Shown here: piece after piece, positions 27,101 to 39,100 of the stretch
How the letters are laid out: each line of letters begins with the position of its first letter
How positions within the stretch are numbered: the first letter of the stretch is position 1
Assembly: GCF_037038585.1 (NCBI RefSeq)
Contig: NC_092520.1
Location: 64,665,501-64,729,500 of the forward strand
Origin: Patagioenas fasciata
Lineage: Eukaryota; Chordata; Aves; Columbiformes; Columbidae
DNA length: 64,000 nt
Direction of reading: 5' to 3'
The notes under the pieces: generated by a model
The model's input: the letters and a program-made list of their open reading frames with translations, nothing else
What the model was told of the DNA's origin: nothing
Databases searched by the model: none
Made by a program: the position numbers and the translations under genes

Positions 27101-30100
27101 TGCACTCTACCCATCATCCAGTTCTGTAATTAAGATGTTACACCATATTGTTCCCAGTAATGACCCCTGGGGTAGAGTGGCCTCCGGTTGGACTTCATGT
27201 CACTGGTTACACCATGACCTCAGCAGTTCTGCCAGCTTTCAGTCCACCATACTGTCCCTTTGTTTAGCTTGTACTTCATCAGCTTGTCTGTGAGGATATC
27301 ATGAGAGACTGCCACAGGCCTTACTGAAGATAAACATCTGGAAGCATATGAGTGAGAAGCTCCGTTTATCCACCAAACCAGTCACATCCTTGTAGAAGGC
27401 TAACAGGTTGGTCAGACGTGATCCCCCATTTGTAAATCCATGCTGATTACTCCCAGTCACCTCCTCATCCTTGAGATGTTTGGAAATGGTTTCCAACATT
27501 ATTTGATCCTTCACCTTCCCAACAGTGTGTAGTCCCTTGGATTCTCTTTCTTGTCATGCTTGAAGGTAGGAGTGACATTTGCTTTCTTCAAGCCCTCAGA
27601 AATCTTCCCTGAAACTGTGACCTTTCAAAGATAACTGAGAACAGCTTTACATTGACATCATCGATCCTCCTTGGTACTCCTGGGTGCATCCCACGAGGTC
27701 CTATGGACTTGTGTGTCTCCAGCCTGTTTAAACGTTCCCTAACCTCATCCTTCTCCACCAAGGGTAAGTCTTTCTTGCCCCAGATTTTCCCACTGGTCTC
27801 CGTTGAAGACCAAGACAAAGAAGGCATTGATTACCTTGGCCTTTATCATGTCTTTTGTCATCAGGTCACCTGTCTCATTCAGTAGTGTGCCCATATTTTC
27901 CCTAATTGTTCTTTTGCTGCTTAGACACCCATAGAAGCCCTTCTTGTTGCCCTTTGCAGCCCTCACTGAATTGAACTCCAGGTGAGTTTTGGCTTTCGTA
28001 ACCCCATCCCTGCATGCTCATATAATTTCTCTATTTTCCTCCCTGGTGACTGGCCCCTGACTGCACGTATTGTAAACTTCTTTTTTATGTCTGAGTTATA
28101 TGAGCAATTCCTTGACCATCCAGATGGGCCTCCTGCTGCCTTTGCCTGATTTCCTTCTTGTTGGGATGAACTCCCCTTAAACTTGGAGGACAAGATCCTT
28201 GAATATTAACCTGGACCCCACTGCTTTCCAGGACTGTTTCCCATGGGATTCTTCCAAGCAGAGTCTCAAATAGGCCAAAGTCTCCTTTCCTGAAGTCCAG
28301 GGTTGGGATCCTGCTTTTTTCCCTGCTCCCTCTTCTCCACATCCTGAACTCCACCATCTCAATATCAGGGGCAAGGCTGCCCCTGACCTTCACATCCCTG
28401 AACAATCCTTCCTTGTTTGTAAGAATGAGGTCCAGCAGAGCTCTTCTCCTTGTCAGCTCCTTGACCACCCAGGTGAGAAAGTTGTTGCTAATGCATTCCA
28501 GAACCCTCCTGGATTACTTGTGCCCTGCTGTGTTGTCCTTCCAGCAGATACATTGTGCCTTTGCCAGGTATTGGGGTAAGGTCCTTTACTGTTTTCAGGT
28601 ACTAAAGTAGTTAAAGTACACCATGAACACCAAGACCTGTGAGTGTGAGGTTTCTTCCAGTTGTCTGTCCAGATGAAGAAGCCTCATCTACTTTTTCCTG
28701 ATCAGGCAGTCTATAGCAAACACCCGCCTCAACGTTGCCCATCTTGTTCTGGCCTCTAATACTGACATAAAAGCTCTCAGGTGGCTCCTTATCTGTCCCT
28801 AAACAGAACTCCACGCATTCTTGCTACTTTTTCTCATAAAGAGCAACTCCTCCTTTCCGCCATCTTACATGTCCTTCCTAAAAAGGCTGTATACATCCAT
28901 GACAGCACTCCAGTCCTGTGAGCTATCCTACCATGTCTCTGATCCTGATGAGATCATTGCCTTGTGACTGCACACAAACCTCAAACTGTTTGTTCTCCAT
29001 GCTGTGTGTGCAAGTGTACAGACACTTAAAAGAGTGCTAAGCATCCCAGAAAAGGGATGCGAGCTTTCCTTGTGCTGTCCTATGGATGCTTCCTTATTCA
29101 TGTGCATACACTTGAGAGTGCCCCATTTAGCCCTGTTATGCTGATTTCTCTTGTCCGCATCACCCTGTTCCCTTTGCTTGTCTCATTGGTCTGCTACTTC
29201 CTCACCTGATTGTTTGTCCTCATCTCCTTCCCCTGTTGCTCCTAATTTAAAGCTCTCATCACCAGTTGACTAGGCTGTAGGCAAAAATGCTTTTTCCCTG
29301 ATTAGTCAAGTGGATCCCATCTCTTCCAGTAAGTCCATGGTCATAAAAGCCAAATTCCTGTTGCCGACACCAGATGTACAGTTAGTCGTTGACCTGCTGG
29401 ATCCATCCAACCTCCTCGAGCCATTTCTCCTCACTAGCAGGATTGAGAAGAGCCCTTGGGCTCCATGCCCTTGACCATTTCCAGGATCTTTCAGGATCAA
29501 ACTGAGACTTGTTATTGTTGTGAATATGATGAAAAGCAGTTCTTCATTGATTTGCTCCTCATGGTAGCAAAAACCGTTTCTACTGCTCTCCTCTCTCCTC
29601 TCCTCTCCTCTCCTCTCCTCTCCTCTCCTCTCCTCTCCTCTCCTCTCCTCTCCTCTCCTCTCCTCTCCTCTCCTCTCCTCTCCTCTCCTCTCCTCTCCTC
29701 TCCTCTCCTCTCCTCTCCTCTCCTCTCCTCTCCTCTCCTCTCCTCTCCTCTCCTCTCCTCTCCTCTCCTCCTCTCATTTCATCCCCACGCAACAGATGAA
29801 ATCAGGATTGGAGTATGACCCTCTGTGAAAGAAGGGCAACACAGCCTTTGGCTGATCCTATGCTTACTGTGCTAGCAGAGAAACTACAATCCTGTTAGTC
29901 CTCCACACCACATCTGTCCTTGGAAGTTGTGGTGAAAGGATCATGCTTTCCCTGGCCTACAGAAGAATGTTGTCCTAGTTCAAGACATGGCATGCTGTTT
30001 GTGTATGTTTGCTTTTCTCTAGAGAAAAGCAGTTACTGAAGCATTTTTTATTACACTTGTGTGATGTAAATAAATATTTTTTGATTCAGGAAGCTAACCT

Positions 30101-33100
30101 TTCCCTAACCCTTAGGAGCTGATGTCCAAACTTTCTTGGGTTTGCCAGCATAATCAGAAAGGCAAACAATCTGATGGATGAGCTTTATTCGTTGACCTGT
30201 CTGCATTCCTGCCTAGCTCTGCATTTTTACTGTCTATGTATTTTGGGTCAGCAGATTTATACAGTTCACACTTCATTATCCAACAAACATAGAATACTCA
30301 GAAGTGATCTTACGTAGTACAGATATTTCTGCAATTTCTGGGTTATTGCCAGATAGGTCATAAAGCTTTGAAATGCAGTGGAAGTTAATCAGCACAGATT
30401 TCTGCTAACAACTTAAGTAGTCCTTTGCTTGTAAGTTAGCATGGAAAAAGGGGATGGCATATAATAAGTTACCATCTTTTCTCTTGAGAGGGGTCTGACT
30501 GACATACTGGAGAGCGCCTGAGTGCTTTTGGAGGCACAGATCATGACCTGTGACCAGATAAGTGACAGAAAGTTGAAGAAGACTTTTTTTCCCCAACATA
30601 AATCATTCACTTACTTTGATTTGAGATAGACATCTGATCACAGAGAACTCTTCAGTCATCATATCCTCCCTAGGTAAATATGGTCTCGTCCTGGAACTGG
30701 CTGAGGTGTGCACCTTTTGGCCTTCAAGTGGCTGTTCGCTAAGTTTGGAAACACACATCTTCCATCTGGCCAAGGATATTTCATTGTATTCTTTCTTTAT
30801 ATCAGCTTGTGGGAACTGTTACAAGCAAAATGTTAAATATGAGCAGTGAATGCATCTTTTGCAGTAAGCATAGAAAAATAAGGCAAAACCAAATTTGGTG
30901 CAAGTTCCTTCCCCTTTATGCCTTCATTTCTTCATTATTCTTTTTCTTGGGGGTTTTTAAGTGTGTGTAGTAAGTGAAATGCTTAAAGTATTAAGTATTT
31001 TATTTTTTTTTCACTATGGACATGGTTCAAATCCTTAAAAAAGAAAGTCCCATATCTTGAAGACAAATAGCAGAGTAATTCTTTGTGCTAGGTAAGAAAC
31101 TGTAGCAGGAAAAAGTGATTGGACCATTCTCATGCTGTAAGCATCTGCCGTGGGGACATGGAATGTGGTGCCTTCACACTTCCTCCAGACTGAATACTTT
31201 TTTGGCTATTTTTCTCTTTACAGGAACCCAGACCTTTGTATAACAAAAGGTGCCAGTTTTATTCAAGTGGAACAGGATTCCTATATGATGCCTACCAGAC
31301 AGAGGTAAACAAACTCACCTCATCACACACTCATTTCTGCTGAGTTTTGAGGGGCCGGGGAGGAGGGAGGCAGGTGACTGAGAGCATGTCTGTGCATGTA
31401 GGTCACGAGCTGATAGAAACCCTACTGTTTTTTCTCACACAAGTGACTCCCTGCTTGTCCAAGCCTCTGATGATTGCAAATCATTACAGTCAGTGAGGCC
31501 TCGAGTCATCATCACTGTTTCTGTCCAGCACATTACTCTGGGACTGGAATGATTCCTAGTCCATCTATACTGTATAATAGCTGTCTGGGATGTATTTGTC
31601 ACATTGGCATCTTTCTCTAATTCGTATTCCACTTCAAGTGGAATAGGAAATACCTAAATGAATCCATTTGCATTGTCCAGAAGACTTCAAATCTCCTCTG
31701 TATTTATCCAGCACAGGCCAAGAATGTCAGCAGTTCAAATACAGCTTTTTTATTATCTCAATGACATTAACATGGTCAGAAGGCTGCCCATACCCAAATG
31801 GCTAGAAATCCAGATTTAGTTTCTGTTCCTAGTTTTCATTTTATTTTGTGGTAAATTGGTGGGCATGAAAATAAAATCAGGCAGAGCAGGATTGAGAACA
31901 GCTAAACAGTGGTATAAATTAAAAGAAGCCAGATGTCCTTCATCACCATTCCTCCCATGGCTAAGAAAAAGCGTATGGGGAATGTTACTGTTAATAATTC
32001 TAGACAGTTTAGCAAAGTATATTACCAGGTTAAGCAGCTAATATTCATTAAATCTTGCTGCTAGGGCACCTCGTTGTTGATTCTAGAAAATGTATGACAA
32101 AAATATTTCATTGACTTCCTTGCCTGAAGACCTACCCAGACAAACTTATGATCTGTGACAACACCCTTTCCTGTAAGTTTTACTCCATCCTCTTCTGAAG
32201 TCTGCAGGCACACTCTGACACAGACATGGCTCAATAAATGCTGCTGATTCCTGTAATAAGCATGTAGCTGGCATCACACTGACCGCAACTCCCTGCAGGT
32301 GACCCCAGCCTCAGGCTTCTGGCCAGACAGGTTTCCTCAGCTCTGCACATTCTGGGAATGTCTAAAGTTGGGCCACCCAGAGCTCCTTGCTCTGTTTTGG
32401 CAAAACCCCTGCATCTTTTGAAAGTCTAGTTAGTTTGTAATAACATTCTTGTCTGGTTGACCACTGATCTAAAGTCAGCATGTGCTAATTCAGAGTTAAT
32501 GATCCATGGCATTTGAATTTGGCTTTTGCTTTTCCAAAGTTAGCCAGCTAGTGAGCTGGGGACATGCTCTGCATGCCAGGCAAACATCTAACTAGGCAGG
32601 TAGATTGCTTCCTGAGTAAAAAGTACCTTATGATTGCCATCTCTATCCTGTGAGTGGTCTCCAGCTCATGTAGTTTACCTGTTTCAGTTCTTCTCTTTGC
32701 CTGAAGCAGAAAGAATTTGCTTTTCTTGCAGTTAACCATGAGGTGAGAACATATCTTCAACTAGTGCTAAGGGGATAGACATGCACAAAGAGCCAGAACA
32801 TGAAAAAGCTAAATGTCTGGTCACTGAAATGAAATAATAGGTCTTGACATGCAGCACACCCACAAATGACCTGTTTCTACCACCCTTGCTCACACCACAT
32901 AGTAACTTGTTTATTTTGGTTCATTTGCTGTTCTCCTAAAAAGGAGTTCTTGCTCTTTACATGTTTTAAAAATGCAGTGATAAAAATAGACAACTACAGT
33001 AACTCCCTTGGCCGATAATTTAATGTATCTTGTAGCCTAGAAGCAGCTAAAAACATGTTTAAGATCTTGCTGATCTCCTGGTTTTGTACTTCTAGACTTC

Positions 33101-36100
33101 TACAATAAAAAGGAGCAAACTCTATTGATGCTTAGAGAGGGGAAAACTACTTTTATTTCTTATCAGAAGTGTCCCCAAAGCTATCCATCAAACAAACCAC
33201 CTTTTTAGCAGCCCACTCCATCTTACAAAGTTCTCTGATCCCACCCATGCATGTGTAAAGGGAGAAGGATATTGTAACTATGCAGGTCCTAGGCCATTTT
33301 GACAGCATACAGGAGGTCAAACTCAAAATCTTAAGTTCCACTCAGTACAAAAGCACTGGAGTGTCCCAGCAAAACGGCTGTGGTAGCAAGTGCATTGGCA
33401 CTCTCTCCTCCAGGATCAGTTTTCAAACTGCTGTGAAAAGCAACCAGGTGTGATGTTTCAGTCACTTTGGAGCTGGATTTTGATGAAGCTGAGGCAGTGG
33501 CTGATGGCAGCATGCTCCTTTTTTGCAGTAAACTGCAGCTCAGGCTGAGGATGGCTGCAGCTGAATGTGGCTTCAGACCAACAATACCCCTATGTGACTT
33601 TCCAATAAGTTCAAACAGAATAGAGCGAGGCTGATGAAACAAGGTCCTATCTCAGAGTGAGATACTCTTGTGACAAGTGAGATGTGTTCCTGTCAAGCTG
33701 TGAGCTACATTTCCCATATGCAACCTAGACTGAGACCATCCTTTTATACCCTAACTTCCATTTTGGGTTAGAAGGGCTGATTTACATGAAACACTAACCA
33801 TAGGTACAGCCTTGTCCTGGGCAGCAAAGCAATCCCAAGGCACCATTTTAACTTCTTTTTAACTTTAGCTTTGTCACCCAGTTTCCACTTCTTGAGCAAA
33901 TCCTGCTAAGGACAAGTGTGGCAAGTCTGTGAGCAGCTGCAAGGTGAACTTTGGTGCTGAGTGTGTGTTCAAGGCTTTGCTTTTGTCTGGGAACACGTGA
34001 GGAGCACAGGCTCATCAACAGTGGCAGTTTTCACACTAAAAAGGAAGCACAGATCCAGAACTCAGAAACTGAGAAAATGTGGTTTAATGTCTCCTGTGGA
34101 GACTATCCCACAGACACACATTCATGGATAAGCAAAACTGTCTGACCGATGCTTTTCAAAAGAAGGCACGTATTCCTAAGCAGGCTCCTTCCACTTTTTC
34201 ATTATGAGTAATTTTCCATTCAATAATACATTTTATTTGCATTTTGCTAACGGAATACTTCTCAGTGGTTTCAGTACATTTTTTCTATCAAAATAAATCA
34301 GTAGAAAGAATGTATTTTCTGACCTACTAGCTTTAAAATCCTCACAATTCTCCAGGATTTAGAAGTCAGTAAGTTAAAAATCTCAGGAAAAATAAATATA
34401 AAATATTTCAATTGGTATGTAGTGCCAAATAGAAGTGATTAATGCTTACCACACTTAAGAATTTCTTGTCTGGATGGAGCGTGGCTTATGTGTGCCTACC
34501 TTTATTGTTCTAACATCTCTCCATCCCTGCAATTCCTGCTCACACAAACCTTTTCGTTTTTCTATTCAAGAGCCTGCAGTAAGTGGTACTTATTTGCTGG
34601 AGTGCTTGGATCTTTTCTAAGCAGTTTTGTTTGTGGGTTTGGAAGTTGTTCTTCTTATTGCTGTTCCTGATAATTTTCTTCTTCAGAAGGGTGTTACTGA
34701 AAGGAGTGAGCTCCCATTTATCGGAAGCTGTTCAGATAAATTGGCTTCTTCGCTCATTTTCCCCCCACAATAGAGTGGCATTCTTATCCACTTCAGTAGC
34801 TTACTGTGGTGTCTCTCTCAAGACCCATGGTCCATGCGTCATAGCCATAGGGATCCACATCTCACACCTGCAGACTCTGTGTCTTAACAAAATAGCACCA
34901 GGCAGAGCAGCAAAGTGCTTGAAGAATTTGGCAGCCCCGGGTGCAGGTCGGTGCTTGAGGCTCTGGGCTCCATAGTGCAAATGCCCCAATATTCAGGGGC
35001 GGATGTCCAGAACGAAACTCCTGGGAGCTCAGGGATGTCCTTCTGCCCTGGAGTCGTGGATTTGGACAGCTCAGGATCTTTCTGCACAACACGTGATAAA
35101 ACCTGACACTGCAGTAGCTGCTTCTTTGCAGTCAGTAGGATGATTCATGCAATATTGAAACACTGAGAATAAAAGTCAGTCTCTTCTTTTTTGGCAGGTG
35201 ACATGTTATACCTTAAACAGCAAATGCCAGCTGAAAGTAAAGAGTAACACGTGCTATTGCTGTGACCTGTACAACTGTGAGAAGTAAGTACCTGTGTGCA
35301 GTCAGTGGCCTCCGAGAAAACCTTCTTTGTTTGTCCCTTCTCTTAAATGACAGTGGTGGATGCCCTTAGGCCTGGAGAAGCAAGACTGGGGCTTGTGTGC
35401 TAAGCAGCCCAGGTCCTCTGTGATTGAAGTCCTGATGCCAGCAGAGAAGAGGTCAGGGCTTGCCTATTAGTGTTATTTCAGTTTCTTTTGCGTTAAATAT
35501 GTCCATAAGCCCTTTACTTTGACCACTCAGTCATAGCCCTGTCAAGATTTACCGTTGATCTTGCAATGCAATTTTCCCATTAGATTTAATGAATTTTTTT
35601 TTCTGCCAAAGTCAGGGAAACAAAATGAATAGGAACATAGGTGTCCATGAGCAGAGATCATATTGTAGGCATATGCGGAGTTCTTTTGTTAGCAACAGCC
35701 TCTGTAGGAATGGGATTTTGTTGAATTGCCATAGGATAGATATGAAGGTCTCAAGAGTGTTTTCTGATGCTGTCCATTTTACTTCATCATTACCAACACA
35801 CGAGATGTCAGAAGATAACGGAGGAAATGTCTGGATATGTTTATGAAGATCAGCTGAAGGTTACCACAGGGTTACCATGCAGTGATTTAACATGAGTAAA
35901 AACAGTTTTTACTCATGTATACTACATTACAGCAAACTCCAAGGGTTTGTCTGGAAGACAGATGAAATAAACCCGCATGACTGTCTGGCCACCTGGTACA
36001 TAGAGATTTCAATTGCAAGCAGCACCATGTCTTGCCACATGCAAGAAACTGAGGAGAATTTCCCAGAGCAGATCTGCTGCCTGTCTCACCCTCTGCACAC

Positions 36101-39100
36101 CTCAGCATCATCTTACCTTGCACTCTCATGAAGCCTCTGCAACCTTCTACAGTTCACCCACAGTCACTCTTCTTTCTCTCTATGTATTTCTCATCTCTCT
36201 TCCTTTCTATGTCTCCTGTTTTGTTTGGGGTTTGTGCCCTTTTCACATGCTAGCAGCCCTGAATAACCCCAGCCCTCTATAGGCCTTTGCTAGCATGCTG
36301 CCAGACATAAACATTTTAGGCATAGGGAAATCAGGCTGGCACAATGAGGCTTCTACACAACGCTTGAGCATAAAAGAGTAGCTCTTGCCCAGATCCTGAC
36401 TCACCTAAGGAAGCAAAATTTAATTTGGTACTAGAGAGAGGTCGTCTATGCAGACATATTAGCGCAGAAGAGACACAAAGTGAGTGCAAGTCTATGGAAT
36501 GGATTAAAATCCCCTATGAATTTGAGAGTATTTTGCTTGTGTGAGAAGTGTTATATCTGGACATGATGGAGGTATACAAAACAAATTACATAGGAAAGGT
36601 AGAGTATGCACAACTTTGACATGTATTCTGTGACAGACAAATCAGGGACATCATAGTTACAGTGCAGTGTCTTTACACTGAGAATGCTTTCTTCCATGGT
36701 ACACAACTAATGGTTGCACATTAACACTGAACCAAAGAGCTCAACTCAATACAGAAAAGAACACGTATTTTAAAGTGGCGAAAGCATTCAGAGTTATCAA
36801 ATAAAGTGACTGAAACTGTTCCTTAAAGGATAAGATAACAATATGAAGAGGTCAGGAATACTCCCCCTCCAGAGGCAGATCCTCAGTGCCATTTTTCTAA
36901 GACACTGCCTTTGTCTGAAACATCTGGGACTGATCCCTGCTGTGCCAGTATTTGATGATAAACCGATTTGATTTGATGTGTGCTCTGCCATTGTCAGCAA
37001 TCCACAGCGGACAGCAAGATCTTATGGCACTGGCATGGAAAATTCCAGAATAAAGAAATGGTCTTGCTGCTCTACAGACTTGGCAATTCCAGTTCATAGG
37101 ATGGCTACGGAGAAGTAGGAGACACAGTTACATGAAGTTAAGTGACTTGGTGTCAGCCATGCAGTAGACCAGTACATAGACGGGATCACAAGTCGGATTT
37201 CTTCGGCCTCAGGGCAGCTGAAGCTATAGGTTTATTTCGTTAAACAATGTCTGGGCTCATAAGGCCCGAGTGAACTCAGCCGTAGTGGATCTGCAATGCA
37301 GGAACCGTGCCCCGCAGCAAATGCTTGGACATTTCCAGGAATTTCTGTGCTTGGCTTGGTTCTTCCCAGAAATGTTGTGGGTTTCTCCACACTGCTACCT
37401 TCCTTTGCAGAGCTTTCCCTAACAACCAATCTCCACTGCTGCCCCATGTGTTGGGGATGGAGGAAGAGAAGAGTGAGCACGAAGTGCACACTTCTGGTTT
37501 CCACCATAAGCTGATGGCAATTTCCTAACAGTGCTAAAACAGACTTGGCACTTAAAAAAACTTTCCAACTCAAATAGCTGCTCTAGGAGCTCATTAGTGG
37601 CCTGGCATTAAGGCAGGTACTGGAAAGAACTGCAGGAAACTGTGGTTTCAAATTTTGCAGTAGGATATTTCTGACTTTCAGCAAGACAATGAGGACTGAC
37701 TTCACAACATGCCTGATTTACAATAACCAGTGCCGTGTAGAAATACAAATAAACAAAGATTTCTGGATAGTACTATCTGTAGTGTAAAGGTACATCTTTA
37801 TATGGTAATGTGTTGCATCTGTTAATTTGGAACCACAGGCACCATAAATAAACGTAGCCAGCTGGCAAAATCTCCCTTCCTGTGGTTGAATTAATGCCTA
37901 AGCAACTTGCCTTCCCCAGTTTCAAAGATGCCAGCAGATTTGCAGGTGAGCTAGGGTAAAAAAAAACAGTGCTAAGCATGCTTTAGCTGGTAGCTAAATG
38001 ACAAGGCCAGCATCCATATGCCAGGTGCTCATCCTGTGCTCAGAGACACACAGGAAAGAAAAAAAAAAGCACAAAAGCTCCTGCTGGTGCAGACCACTGA
38101 TCAGCCAAACTAAGGTTGCTATTAGTTGGAGCACACGTTTATTGCTGTCATTAGCAGGGCCAGTTTTTGTCTATAGCAGAGCTTTCTCCAGTTCTTCTGG
38201 GCCAAGAAAATGATCAGGGGCATAGAACAGCTCTGCTATGAGGAAAGGCTGAGTTGAGGTTGTGCGGCCTGGAGAAGAGAGGGCTCTGGGGAGACCTTAT
38301 TGGGGCCTTTCAGTACATGAAAGGGACCTATAGTAAAGATGGGGACAGACTTTTTAGCAGGGCCGGTTACGATAGATCAAGGGGTAATGGTTTTAAACTA
38401 AAAGAGGAGAGATTCAGGCTAGACATGAGGAAGAATTTTTTTTTACAGTGAGGGTGGTGAAACACTGGCCCAGGTTGCCCAGAGAGGTGGTTGATGCCCC
38501 ATCCCTGGAGACATTCCAGGCCAGGCTGGACAGGGCTCTGAGCAACCTGATCTAGTTGCAGATGTCCCAGCTCATTGCAGGGGGTTGAACTAGATGATCT
38601 TTGAAGGTCTCTTCCAACTCAAACTATTCTATGATTCTGTTCTGTTCTATTCTAAGCAGTGTTTGGTGGGAGCATGGATGAAATACTTTGCCAAAGAGGA
38701 AAGTAATCAGGAGGGCTTCAGGTCATCTGGTGCTCTATGTTATGTGCAAAATCATTCCCACAGAAGTGACATTGTCTGCATTCCCTTCCAGTTCAGAGCA
38801 GTCCGCCAGCTACTATGAATTTGTTGGCGTGAGCAGCTGTCAGGATGTGGTTCACCTGTATAGGCTTCTATGGTCCTCCACAGTCCTCAACATCATCGGG
38901 TTGTTTCTGGGTATTATTACGGCTGCCATTCTTGGAGCATTTAAAGACATGGTAAGGCTCACAGTCTTTTGCCTTCTATGAGGACTTCTGTGCTTGTTGC
39001 TGTTATCAAAAGGGTTAAAAGCAAGGAAGTGTAAGCATGTGAAGGAGGCACTTTGAACATGTTTTCTGTGTGATCTGGGAGTCTGGGGTCACATCTTTAG

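Larger units (their letters stand above)
26490..29575 (-). mobile_element. Old, nearly full-length CR1 LINE in antisense orientation
   Basis: On the minus strand from about 29575 down to 26490, all parts of a CR1 appear in order: the end of ORF1, a spacer, ORF2 endonuclease and reverse transcriptase, ending around the SLEKR(K)LRC region without the 3' UTR. Many stops and frameshifts show that it is much older than the 22.2-kb copy. It ends next to the (CTCCT)n array. Both boundaries are approximate. Confidence 0.88.
3147..31223 (+). other. TMEM255B 28-kb intron
   Basis: The intron runs between the exon ending at 3146 and the exon starting at 31224; the flanking codons are directly adjacent in human TMEM255B, so no coding exon appears to be missing. 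Apart from the CR1 copies, the two pentanucleotide arrays, small tandem repeats and T-rich tracts listed separately, I see only ordinary AT-rich non-coding sequence, including 12-19 kb, where nothing stands out. Confidence 0.85.
35284..38791 (+). other. TMEM255B intron
   Basis: A 3.5-kb intron (gtaagt...ttccag) that holds a long hairpin-forming inverted repeat at 35890-35918 and a CR1 copy at 38205-38655. The remainder is unremarkable. Confidence 0.85.

Noticed and set aside
33331-33748. TATAAAAGG on the - strand at 33740-33748 followed by a 103-codon frame, considered as an LTR or a small gene
   Set aside because: No matching LTR pair, primer-binding site or viral coding region was seen, and the frame has no recognisable domain.
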